Part shown: positions 1 through 6,863 of the stretch, piece after piece | Position numbering within the stretch: position 1 is the first letter of the stretch | How the letters are laid out: every line of letters starts with the position of its first letter | Source: CAZKUR01 sp964556005 | Lineage (GTDB): Bacteria; Bacteroidota; Ignavibacteria; Ignavibacteriales; Ignavibacteriaceae | Assembly (NCBI GenBank): GCA_964556005.1 | Contig: CAZKUR010000104.1 | Span: 1 to 12,684 of the forward strand | Length of the DNA: 12,684 bases | Reading direction: 5' to 3' | The notes under the pieces: model-generated | The model's input: only the letters and a program-made list of their open reading frames with translations | What the model was told of the DNA's origin: nothing | Databases searched by the model: none | Translations under genes and position numbers: made by a program

Positions 1-882
1 GTAAAATATTCATCCTTAAACTATAAAGATGCGTTATCTGCTTCCGGCAACAAAGGTGTGACAAGAAAATATCCTCACACACCCGGAATCGATGCTGCCG
101 GAATTGTTGTTAAATCCAATCATAAAAAATTTAAAAATGGAGATAAAGTTTTAGTTACCGGGTACGATCTCGGAATGAATACTTCCGGCGGATTCGGACA
201 ATATATTTCAGTACCTCATGACTGGGTTGTAAAGCTTCCGAAGGGTTTAACACTTAAAGAAAGTATGATTTACGGTTCAGCAGGTTTTACCGCCGCACTC
301 TCTTTGTATGAATTGGAAAAATCAGGATTATCAAAAAAAGAAGAAGTCCTCGTAACAGGTGCAACAGGAGGTGTTGGCTCAATTTCCATTTTACTTTTAG
401 CTGAACAGGGATATAAGGTAACTGCCTCTACAGGTAAAAAGGATGAAGAAAAATTCTTAAAATTCTTAGGAGCAAAAAATATTATTGACAGAAATGAAGT
501 TGACGATCAGAGCGGAAGAGGATTACTTTCACAAAAATGGGGAGGTGTAATCGATACCGTAGGCGGCAACACATTGTCCACTGCTGTCAAATCGACAAAG
601 TACGGGGGACTTGTAGCAGCTTGCGGAAACGTTCAGTCGTCGGAAATGAATACTTCTGTTTTCCCGTTTATACTAAGGTCTGTAAAATTAATCGGAATTA
701 ACTCGGAGCGTACTCCATCCGCCTTAAGACAAAAGATCTGGAAAAAGCTGGCGAGCGATTGGAAATCATCGAAGATCAAAAAAATTTATGAAGAGCATTC
801 TTTGGAAGAATTGCCGCCGATTTTTGATAAAATTTTGGAAGGGAAAATTAAAGGCAGAATTCTCGTAAATCTTGAAAAATAA
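1..882 (+). CDS. YhdH/YhfP (AcuI) family NADPH-dependent oxidoreductase, 5' end missing
   Basis: Cytosolic medium-chain dehydrogenase/reductase. Family members include acrylyl-CoA reductase AcuI, which reduces acrylyl-CoA to propionyl-CoA with NADPH; others are annotated only as quinone oxidoreductases. The reading frame is open from base 1, so the GTG at 58 is an internal Val, not the start. Window residues 4-12 (SSLNYKDAL) match the family's N-terminal NYKDAL block, normally near residue 40, so roughly 33 residues lie outside the window. Further family blocks follow: PHTPGIDAAG, SGGFGQY, the nucleotide-binding TGATGGVGS at residues 119-127, IDTVGG, and FILRSVKLIGINS near the C terminus. The 293 visible residues fit a full length of about 325. 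No zinc-site cysteines are seen, as expected for this subfamily. A weak hairpin follows the stop. Family assignment is firm; the physiological substrate is inferred. Confidence 0.93.
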   Translation, partial: VKYSSLNYKDALSASGNKGVTRKYPHTPGIDAAGIVVKSNHKKFKNGDKVLVTGYDLGMNTSGGFGQYISVPHDWVVKLPKGLTLKESMIYGSAGFTAALSLYELEKSGLSKKEEVLVTGATGGVGSISILLLAEQGYKVTASTGKKDEEKFLKFLGAKNIIDRNEVDDQSGRGLLSQKWGGVIDTVGGNTLSTAVKSTKYGGLVAACGNVQSSEMNTSVFPFILRSVKLIGINSERTPSALRQKIWKKLASDWKSSKIKKIYEEHSLEELPPIFDKILEGKIKGRILVNLEK

Positions 883-885
883 ACG

Positions 886-909
886 ACTTCAAAAGTGGAG
901 TAATTTTTT
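886..909 (+). terminator. Weak rho-independent terminator candidate after the AcuI-like gene
   Basis: ACTTC (886-890) can pair with GGAGT (897-901), giving five pairs including one G-T wobble and a 6-nt loop. TTTTTT follows at 904-909. It lies four bases after the stop. The stem is short, so this is only a candidate. Confidence 0.4.
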
Positions 910-1006
910 ATCTTTTCTAATCCGCTTAAAACCTTTATACTTAATTTAACTTTGATTATTTTAAGCCCGCAATTTCATTGATTTTAAAATTTTACCCGGA
1001 GGCTGT

Positions 1007-1222
1007 ATGTCATATCGGGATCAAGAAAAATTCCTGGAAATAATAAAGAAGCATGAACGAAATTTAACTCCAAAAGAGTGCGAGGAATATAAAATGTTCA
1101 TGAAGATGCACAAAGACGAAGAAGATTTTGATACTGTTTCATTAAGAAGACTGCAGGAACTTTATGAGAAGTATAATGTCCCTGTAGATAAAAGTAAATA
1201 CGATAAATTTTTTAAAAAATAA
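1007..1222 (+). CDS. Hypothetical small charged protein, 71 residues
   Basis: No family is recognised. The reading frame is supported by a strong Shine-Dalgarno, GGAGG at 998-1002, four bases before the ATG, and by a good terminator about 65 bases after the stop. The product is very rich in Lys, Glu and Asp, with no signal peptide or membrane segment, so it is probably cytosolic. The sequence looks mostly helical: a first helix around residues 4-19, a Pro-capped second helix from LTPKECEEY (residues 20-28), and a third around 43-55 (SLRRLQELYEKY), ending in a basic tail (YDKFFKK). There is one Cys (residue 25). It appears to be monocistronic, between the AcuI-like gene and the DUF2723 gene, so context suggests no function. 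The evidence that it is expressed is better than the evidence for any role. Confidence 0.75.
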   Translation: MSYRDQEKFLEIIKKHERNLTPKECEEYKMFMKMHKDEEDFDTVSLRRLQELYEKYNVPVDKSKYDKFFKK

Positions 1223-1286
1223 TTAATCTTTGTTAACTCGTTTTAATTGGGATTAAAATTTTTCCTTAATTGTTTACCTATAAGTT

Positions 1287-1314
1287 ATGCACCTGCATGG
1301 TGCATTTTATTTTT
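1287..1314 (+). terminator. Rho-independent terminator of the 71-residue protein gene
   Basis: Perfect 7-bp stem ATGCACC (1287-1293) / GGTGCAT (1299-1305) with a 5-nt loop TGCAT, running directly into a T-rich tail (TTTTATTTTT). It ends the 1007-1222 transcript and separates it from the DUF2723 gene. Confidence 0.8.
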
Positions 1315-1377
1315 CCGGGGATAAAATTTCCGGGCAACGGATAATTTCTACTGCTTGTATAAATAATATCAAGCAGT
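1312..1377 (+). promoter_or_regulatory. Direct repeats plus inverted repeat upstream of the DUF2723 gene
   Basis: Two copies of TTTCCGGG (1312-1319 and 1327-1334) lie 15 bases apart start to start. They are followed by a perfect 8-bp inverted repeat, ACTGCTTG (1350-1357) / CAAGCAGT (1370-1377), whose 12-nt spacer is entirely A/T (TATAAATAATAT). The spacer could hold a -10-like hexamer, but I see no convincing -35 match. The inverted repeat ends 31 bases before the ATG at 1409. It could be an operator over the promoter or a 5' leader hairpin. There is no T-run after the second arm, so it is not a terminator. Confidence 0.4.
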
Positions 1378-1408
1378 TGCTGTTCCTAATCAGTATAAGA
1401 GGGAAGGG

Positions 1409-4384
1409 ATGAACTTCAACCGTTTAAACAAAATTATTGCCTTAATTGTTTTTTTAATTTCTTTTGTTGTTCTTTATTCAACAGTCCAGCCGTCGGTTTC
1501 GTTTTGGGATTGCGGAGAATTTACTGCGGCTGCATATTATCTTCAAGTTCCGCATCCGCCCGGTACGCCTTTCTTCTTGATTTTAGGAAGAGTATTTGCA
1601 ATGATTCCGTTTGCGGCAAACACTGCTTTCCGGGTAAACATGATTTCGGTTTTAACAAGCGCTTTATCGATTTTTTTCCTATACCAGATAATAGTAAAGG
1701 TAATTGAAAACTACAAAGGTAAAAAACCGGAAAACCTTTTAGATGCATTAGGAACTTATATTGCTGCGGCTATCGGTGCACTTGCATTTTCTTTCAGCGA
1801 TACTTTTTGGTTCAACGGGGTTGAAGCTGAGGTTTATGCTTCGAGCACTTTTCTATTCGGGGCAATTGCCTGGCTGATGATGCAGTGGAACGACAGGGCC
1901 GATTCTAAAGACAGCGGAAAATATATTTTGATGATCGCTTTCCTTATCGGTATTGCAACCGGCGTTCACCTGATGAGCGTACTTGCTATCGTGCCTGTAG
2001 TTATGGTTATTATTTTTAGAAAATATATGGATGATGAAGCCGCATGCAAAAAAACCGGCTACATTTTTCTTGCGCACGTCGCAATTATCATAATTATTGC
2101 TTTTGCAATGTGGGCTGTCCAAACTTCTAAAACTCCGCCGACTCAGTCGCAATACCAGGATTACGATTTTAAAATTAAATTGATGGCGGTAGGAATAAGT
2201 GCCGTAATCATGATAATATTCTTTAAAAAAATATTCAGTAAAAATTCTTTTTATCTTCCCCTGATGATAGGTGGCGCTGCTTTGTTTTTAGTTTATCCCG
2301 GTGTGGTGAAATTTCTTCCCGAACTAATGACTGACATCGGGAAAAATAATATTATGCTGGAAGTATTGATTCTCCTGATAATTTTTGCTGCGCTCGGATA
2401 CGGAACCTACTATGCGGTGAAGGAAAAGAAACCGACTTTGCATCTTGTCTTTATGTCTGCAATTTTTGTTTTGATTGGTTTTACTTCATTTGCGATGGTT
2501 ATAATAAGGGCAAATCAAAATCCGCCGATGAATGAAAATGAACCTGATCAATTTACCGAACTGGTTACATATTTAAATAGGGAACAATACGGCGACTTCC
2601 CGATCTTCAAACGGAGATTTGCAACAGAACAACATCAAATGGTTACTTATAATAATTACTCAAGCGATCTCGATTTCTTTTACAGCTACCAGATGAACCA
2701 TATGATGACCAGGTATTGGCTCTGGAATTTTGCCGGAAGAGAAGGATGGGAACAAGATGACGGTGCAAATATCGCTCCGTTCAACAAGCTGGGAAATATT
2801 TTCGGTGGCTTGTTCAACGTTCACTTTGCCGGCGATGTAAAAGATTCGCTTTTCGGCATTCCTTTCCTGTTAGGTCTAATCGGGATCTTTTTCCACTTTA
2901 AAAAAGATTGGAAAATGGCTTCGATATTTATGATTACTTTTATACTCATGGGATACCTTACAGCTTTTTACCAGAACCAGCAGCAGCCTCAGCCAAGAGA
3001 AAGAGATTATTTTTATGTCGGCGCATTTTTCGTTTATGGCATCTGGATAGCTATTGCTGTCCGCACCTTTTTTGATTGGGCAGTTGTTTATTTTAAAAAT
3101 AATTTCATGAAAAAATTAACCGCCTCTTCAATATTAATTTTAGGTGTAATCTTTGTCCCGGCAAATATGCTGAGAGCAAATTACTTTACTCACGACAGAT
3201 CAAAAAATTGGGTGCCCTGGGATTATCCATACAATATTCTTCAAAGTTGTGCGCCGAATGCGATTCTTTTTACAAACGGAGATAACGATACTTTTCCTCT
3301 CTGGTATTTACAGGATGTCGAAGGTGTAAGGAGAGATATTAAAGTTGTCAACTTAAGTTTACTCAACACACCTTGGTATATCAGGGAAATGAAGAATAAC
3401 GACCCTTATCATGTAGGGACCGTAAAGCTAAATCTAAACGATAATCAAATAGAACAATTGCGTCCGATACAATGGCAGCCGCGCGATGTTATAATTCCGG
3501 TGAATGCAAATAAAGATATCAGTATTTCCGACTTAAAGCAGGAATATCATATTTCCGATACTTCGGTTATCAGCCAGGGATATATAAAATTTAGAATGAA
3601 CAATACATTTAGTGTTGGAGACATTAAAGCGATTCGCGTGCAGGATATAATGGTTAAAGAAATTATTGATGCCAACAACTGGGTAAGGCCTATTTATTTT
3701 TCCGTTACCTGTTCACACGACAGTGAGATCGGACTTGATGATTATCTCAAACTAGACGGTATGGCTATGAGGCTTGTACCGGAAAAAAGAAACAGAAACC
3801 GGGAATTCGTCAATGCCGATATGCTGAAAAAAGAGATAATAGAAAATCCCGGATACAGCAAAACCTTTAAGCCGGGCTTTAAGTTCAGAGGACTGAACAA
3901 TCCGAATATTTTCTTTGATGAAAATCAACAACGAATGCTGCAAAGCTATAGGAATGTTTTTATACAACTATCCGTTTATTATTTAGCTACAAATCAAAAT
4001 AACTTGGCAGTACAGACATTGAATAAAATGGAAGAAAAAATACCGAGGAATTTGATTAACATGAGTTTCGGGCTTCTTTATCAAGTAAGCAATCTTTACT
4101 ATATTGCCGGAGCTCGAAAAGAGTATAAAATTTATGCTGCTGACGTCGAGAAAAGCGGTTTAAAACTTATCGATGAAAATCCCGATATTATAAAATCTAA
4201 TAGCAGTTTTAATCCTACCGGGATATTAATAGAGACATTTGAAAATTTAAAAGAATATTCGAAGCTTCAGGATATTTGGGAAAGAATTCAGAAAATTTAC
4301 CCCCGGGATCCGAATGTTGCCGCGAATATTTTAAAGTACAAAAAATTAGCTGCACAACAGGATAGTTTGAAACAAAACAATTAA
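1409..4384 (+). CDS. DUF2723 / TMEM260-like GT-C membrane glycosyltransferase (putative protein O-glycosyltransferase)
   Basis: Integral inner-membrane protein of 991 residues. Roughly 15 hydrophobic segments fill residues 8-590, followed by a soluble C-terminal region of about 400 residues. Family blocks visible in order: SFWDCGEF (31-38) and VPHPPGTP (47-54) in the first loop, with acidic D34 and E37 as plausible catalytic residues of a GT-C fold; GVEAEVY (137-143); GVHLM (185-189); IRANQNPPMNE; PRERDYFY (529-536); and GDNDTFPLWYLQ from 624. Residues about 905-985 look helical and TPR-like. The human homologue TMEM260 is a protein O-mannosyltransferase, so transfer of a lipid-linked sugar to exported proteins is a reasonable inference; donor and acceptor are unknown. 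The start is supported by the purine-rich GAGGGAAGGG just before the ATG. The gene has its own terminator and a repeat-rich upstream region, so it is likely a single-gene unit. The family is confident; the reaction is inferred. Confidence 0.93.
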   Translation: MNFNRLNKIIALIVFLISFVVLYSTVQPSVSFWDCGEFTAAAYYLQVPHPPGTPFFLILGRVFAMIPFAANTAFRVNMISVLTSALSIFFLYQIIVKVIENYKGKKPENLLDALGTYIAAAIGALAFSFSDTFWFNGVEAEVYASSTFLFGAIAWLMMQWNDRADSKDSGKYILMIAFLIGIATGVHLMSVLAIVPVVMVIIFRKYMDDEAACKKTGYIFLAHVAIIIIIAFAMWAVQTSKTPPTQSQYQDYDFKIKLMAVGISAVIMIIFFKKIFSKNSFYLPLMIGGAALFLVYPGVVKFLPELMTDIGKNNIMLEVLILLIIFAALGYGTYYAVKEKKPTLHLVFMSAIFVLIGFTSFAMVIIRANQNPPMNENEPDQFTELVTYLNREQYGDFPIFKRRFATEQHQMVTYNNYSSDLDFFYSYQMNHMMTRYWLWNFAGREGWEQDDGANIAPFNKLGNIFGGLFNVHFAGDVKDSLFGIPFLLGLIGIFFHFKKDWKMASIFMITFILMGYLTAFYQNQQQPQPRERDYFYVGAFFVYGIWIAIAVRTFFDWAVVYFKNNFMKKLTASSILILGVIFVPANMLRANYFTHDRSKNWVPWDYPYNILQSCAPNAILFTNGDNDTFPLWYLQDVEGVRRDIKVVNLSLLNTPWYIREMKNNDPYHVGTVKLNLNDNQIEQLRPIQWQPRDVIIPVNANKDISISDLKQEYHISDTSVISQGYIKFRMNNTFSVGDIKAIRVQDIMVKEIIDANNWVRPIYFSVTCSHDSEIGLDDYLKLDGMAMRLVPEKRNRNREFVNADMLKKEIIENPGYSKTFKPGFKFRGLNNPNIFFDENQQRMLQSYRNVFIQLSVYYLATNQNNLAVQTLNKMEEKIPRNLINMSFGLLYQVSNLYYIAGARKEYKIYAADVEKSGLKLIDENPDIIKSNSSFNPTGILIETFENLKEYSKLQDIWERIQKIYPRDPNVAANILKYKKLAAQQDSLKQNN

Positions 4385-4418
4385 TTGTTAAGTTAAAAAT
4401 CTTTTTAAGAAAATTCGG

Positions 4419-4447
4419 AATAAGCGGTTCAATGCCGCTTATTTTTT
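4419..4447 (+). terminator. Strong rho-independent terminator after the DUF2723 gene
   Basis: Perfect 9-bp stem AATAAGCGG (4419-4427) / CCGCTTATT (4435-4443) with a 7-nt loop, and six T at 4442-4447. It begins 34 bases after the stop codon and ends 32 bases before the next start. Confidence 0.9.
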
Positions 4448-4479
4448 ATATTCACATTTAATTAATAAAAATTTTTAGA

Positions 4480-5538
4480 ATGAAAATATTAGTTCTTGCT
4501 CTCTCCGGTATAGGTGATGCTTTAATGTTCACTCCTGCCCTGCAGCTTCTAAGGAAAGAGATGCCCGATGCGGAAATCGATGCACTTGTTATGTACGAAG
4601 GCAGCTACAAAATGTACAAGCGCAATCCGAATCTTAACAAAGTTATTTTCTTTGATTTTTTAAAAGAAGGCGCCGTCTCTTCAATTAAATTTGTTTTGGG
4701 ATTGAGGGGCAAATACGATTTCTCGATAAATGTTTATCCATCCAACAGGAAAGAATATAATCTAATAAATTTTTTAATCGGTGCAAAGAAGAGAGCAGGC
4801 GTTCAATATTTAAGAAAAAATGCAGCCAACCTGGGATTTTTAAATAACGTACGTGTAACCGAAAACGATTCGCTTCATAACGTTCAGGAAAACACAGCAT
4901 TATCTGAAGCATTCTTAAATAGAAAATTTAAAGAAGAACCGCCCCTGGAATTTGTTCTGGAAAGTAAAGATTTATCGCTTGCAGAAAATTACTTAGAACA
5001 ACTGAATATTCTTCCCGGCGACCTGGTAATCGGCTTTCATCCGGGATGTTCGACTTTAAAAAACCATTTTAAAAGAAGATGGGAACCGGAAAAATTTGCA
5101 GCTTTGGGATTAAAATTAATTAAAGAAAAAAATGCAAAAATATTAATTTTCGGCGGTCCGGAAGAAGATGAATTAAAGGAGGATATTAAAAAACAGATAA
5201 ACAATGAAAATGCCTTTTCAATTCTTGCGGAAAGTCTCCCACATTCGGTTGCGATAATGAAAAGATGTAATGTCTTTGTAACAAATGACTCAAGCTTGAT
5301 GCATATTGCATCCGCATTAAAATTAAAAATTGTGGCTATTCTCGGCCCGACTAATAGAACTTATATTCACCCGTGGAAAACCGACTTTCAAATAGTAAGG
5401 TTGGATCTCGACTGCTCACCGTGTTTTATTTATTCTCCGCGTCCTTTAATCTGTTTCCGCGATGATGTAAAATTCAAATGTATTAAGGAGCTTGGTGTCG
5501 ATCTTGTTTATAATGCAGTTGAAAAATTTTTAGAATAA
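4480..5538 (+). CDS. Glycosyltransferase family 9 (ADP-heptose:LPS heptosyltransferase-like)
   Basis: Cytosolic or membrane-associated GT-B transferase of 352 residues, the usual GT9 length. Characterised members add heptose from an ADP-sugar to the lipopolysaccharide core. The N-terminal domain opens with ILVLALSGIGDALMFTP (residues 3-19), carrying the GxGD acceptor-side motif with D13. The C-terminal nucleotide-sugar domain shows GFHPGC (185-190), KRRW (198-201), IFGGPEE (223-229), NDSSLMHIA (269-277) and LGPTNRTY (288-295). Four cysteines (C312, C315, C325, C334) form the Cys-rich C-terminal pattern common in the family. No clear Shine-Dalgarno precedes the ATG: the 30 bases upstream are almost all A/T. 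The gene starts just after a strong terminator and so probably has its own, unidentified promoter. The true donor and acceptor are not determined by sequence. It reads in the same direction as the DinB gene 54 bases on and may be cotranscribed with it. Confidence 0.93.
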   Translation: MKILVLALSGIGDALMFTPALQLLRKEMPDAEIDALVMYEGSYKMYKRNPNLNKVIFFDFLKEGAVSSIKFVLGLRGKYDFSINVYPSNRKEYNLINFLIGAKKRAGVQYLRKNAANLGFLNNVRVTENDSLHNVQENTALSEAFLNRKFKEEPPLEFVLESKDLSLAENYLEQLNILPGDLVIGFHPGCSTLKNHFKRRWEPEKFAALGLKLIKEKNAKILIFGGPEEDELKEDIKKQINNENAFSILAESLPHSVAIMKRCNVFVTNDSSLMHIASALKLKIVAILGPTNRTYIHPWKTDFQIVRLDLDCSPCFIYSPRPLICFRDDVKFKCIKELGVDLVYNAVEKFLE

Positions 5539-5540
5539 TA

Positions 5541-5556
5541 AGATTATAATTAATCT
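5541..5556. repeat. 16-bp inverted repeat between the GT9 and DinB genes
   Basis: AGATTA TAAT TAATCT: six perfect pairs around a 4-nt centre, two bases after the GT9 stop. It is almost entirely A/T and has no T-run, so it is at best a weak hairpin or a protein-binding site. Confidence 0.3.
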
Positions 5557-5592
5557 CAAACATCATAAAAATTTTTAAATCGGGAGGAAATC

Positions 5593-6087
5593 ATGATAAA
5601 TAAATTTATGCTATGGTTTGAGTACGAAAAGAATGCTCACACACTAACAATGAAATCTTTTTATTCGGTTCCAGAAGAGAATAGAAAAACAAAAGAATTT
5701 CAAAAAGCCGTCGATTTATTCGCACATATTTTCAAAGCAAGAATGCTCTGGCTATTTAGAATGGGATTCATGCAAAATCCTCCTGAAAATTTATTCCCCC
5801 AAAATGTCGATTTAAAAGAAATAAACTCTTTAACTGAAGAGACGAATTCGAAATGGGATGAGTATTTTAAAAATCTCGATGAGAAAGAATCACAAAGAAT
5901 ATTTGAATACAAAAGCACCGAAAACCTGTGGTACACAAATCAAGTTGAAGAAATCCTAACGCAGCTTTTCGGGCATTCATGGTATCACCGCGGGCAAATT
6001 GCGCAATTAATTAGAATGGCAGGTGGTGAACCGGCGGAAACGGATTTTGTCTATTGGGTTCGTAAATCCATTCCTTCAAAAGATTAA
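5593..6087 (+). CDS. DinB-superfamily protein, putative metal-dependent
   Basis: A 164-residue cytosolic four-helix-bundle protein of the DinB/YfiT type. The three metal-binding histidines expected of this superfamily are present: H45 in helix 2 (DLFAHIFKAR), and H128 and H132 in GHSWYHRGQI (127-136). The segment YHRGQIAQLIRMAGGEP, then TDFVYW near the C terminus, is the classic family ending. Known members include thiol S-transferases and stress-induced proteins of unknown substrate (DinB itself), so no specific reaction is assigned. The start is well supported by GGGAGG at 5582-5587, five bases before the ATG. It follows the GT9 gene by 54 bases on the same strand. The convergent LOG-like gene begins its 3' end 245 bases downstream. 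Confidence 0.9.
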   Translation: MINKFMLWFEYEKNAHTLTMKSFYSVPEENRKTKEFQKAVDLFAHIFKARMLWLFRMGFMQNPPENLFPQNVDLKEINSLTEETNSKWDEYFKNLDEKESQRIFEYKSTENLWYTNQVEEILTQLFGHSWYHRGQIAQLIRMAGGEPAETDFVYWVRKSIPSKD

Positions 6088-6088
6088 A

Positions 6089-6111
6089 ACAAACATTTGG
6101 AAAATTTTTGT
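6089..6111 (+). terminator. Imperfect A/T-rich hairpin directly after the DinB gene
   Basis: ACAAACATTT (6089-6098) and AAATTTTTGT (6102-6111) pair at nine of ten positions around GGA. It begins one base after the stop. There is only one G-C pair and a T-run lies inside the second arm, so termination would be weak. Confidence 0.3.
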
Positions 6112-6168
6112 CTTAGCATTGAAATCAGTATGCAAAATTAAATTGGGGAAAAATATTTAAGGCAATAG

Positions 6169-6234
6169 AACGCGGATTAAATGGATTTGCACGGATTAAT
6201 TCCCTGAAAATAATTGTAACCAGTTAAATCCGGG
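6169..6234. repeat. Degenerate CGGATT-type interspersed repeat
   Basis: Three GGATT units at 6174, 6183 and 6193 (9-10 bp apart) form a left arm, CGCGGATTAA-ATGGATTTGC-ACGGATTAA. About 30 bases later TTAAATCCG (6224-6232) is an inverted counterpart of CGGATTAA with one extra A. From memory, similar CGGATT-rich elements are scattered between genes in many environmental bacterial genomes, especially Bacteroidota and relatives. I cannot confirm copy number here. No gene is inside it. Confidence 0.45.
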
Positions 6235-6294
6235 CTCTTAATTATTTGGGAAAAAACATTTTACAGATTATATCAATTACAACTGGAAGTTGAT

Positions 6295-6316
6295 AAGCAC
6301 ATAATTTATGCTTTTT
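6295..6316 (+). terminator. Weak terminator candidate in the convergent spacer
   Basis: AAGCA (6295-6299) / TGCTT (6309-6313) with a 9-nt loop, and T continuing to 6316. Just before it CAACT GGA AGTTG (6280-6292) can also fold. Either could stop plus-strand transcription before it runs into the antisense of the LOG-like gene. The stems are short. Confidence 0.3.
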
Positions 6317-6332
6317 CTGATTAAAACAATCC

Positions 6333-6857
6333 TTACAAGTTTTCTTTAAGATATTTTACCGCATTCTCAATATTATTAACTGTTTTTATCAAGCCGGTTT
6401 CCCTGCTTTCCTTTGTCAATTGGTTGTCAATCAGGGAAACAATTTCTTTCCACATCTTGCCGAAACATACGATAGGTTTTTTCCCGACAAATTTTTTATT
6501 CGTTAACTCCCACACTGCTGATAATTCCAGCAGTGTCCCGGTTCCACCTTGAAGAATTACATATCCATCGCCTAATTCAATAAGTTTTGAAATTCTTTCG
6601 AAAAGGTTTTCACATTTGATAATTTTTGTAAGGTATTTGCTTTGTATACTTCCCCATCCGTTAACAACAACTCCCGCAGCTTCACCTCCTTTTTCAACAG
6701 CACCTTTTGAAACTGCATTCATTATCCCCTGGTAACCGCCGGTGCAGACATCAAAATTATTTTGGGCAAGACTACTTCCAAGTTCATATGCGATTTTAAA
6801 TTCGTCATCGCCGTCAACCGGTTTTGCGCTTCCGAAAACTGTAATAGTTTTTTTCAT
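6333..6857 (-). CDS. LOG-like protein (TIGR00725 / YvdD-like, lysine decarboxylase-like fold), variant motif
   Basis: A 174-residue cytosolic Rossmann-type protein of the LOG superfamily. Characterised LOG enzymes hydrolyse nucleoside 5'-monophosphates (cytokinin-type phosphoribohydrolases); many short bacterial members have no known substrate. Visible features: ITVFGSAKP (residues 5-13); GGYQGIMNAVSKGA (40-53), the family's phosphate-binding glycine-rich segment; R88 in ERISKL, at the position of the conserved LOG Arg; and QGGTGTLLE (103-111), with E111 retained. The usual LOG signature begins with Pro (PGGxGTxxE) and here has Gln, which suggests a divergent subfamily rather than a standard cytokinin-type enzyme. 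The ATG is six bases after the aldo/keto reductase stop, so the two genes almost certainly share a transcript. Its own Shine-Dalgarno is poor, consistent with translational coupling. Substrate unknown. Confidence 0.87.
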   Translation of the reverse strand: MKKTITVFGSAKPVDGDDEFKIAYELGSSLAQNNFDVCTGGYQGIMNAVSKGAVEKGGEAAGVVVNGWGSIQSKYLTKIIKCENLFERISKLIELGDGYVILQGGTGTLLELSAVWELTNKKFVGKKPIVCFGKMWKEIVSLIDNQLTKESRETGLIKTVNNIENAVKYLKENL

Positions 6858-6863
6858 GAAATA

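Noticed and set aside
58..60. GTG as the start codon of the AcuI-like gene
   Set aside because: The frame is open back to base 1 and encodes the family block SSLNYKDAL before this codon, so the gene begins outside the window.
947..954. TAACTTTG as a Bacteroidota -7 promoter element for the 71-residue protein
   Set aside because: The -7 match is good, but no TTG lies at the expected distance upstream, and the region is A/T-rich enough for chance matches.
1853..2152. A 99-residue open frame on the minus strand inside the DUF2723 gene
   Set aside because: It lies entirely opposite a gene with strong family motifs, has no recognisable domain and no ribosome-binding site. Similar short antisense frames within the GT9, DinB, lhgO and barrel genes were rejected for the same reason.
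1409..6087. A single DUF2723-GT9-DinB operon
   Set aside because: The 9-bp stem terminator with six T at 4419-4447 separates DUF2723 from the others; only GT9-DinB cotranscription remains plausible.
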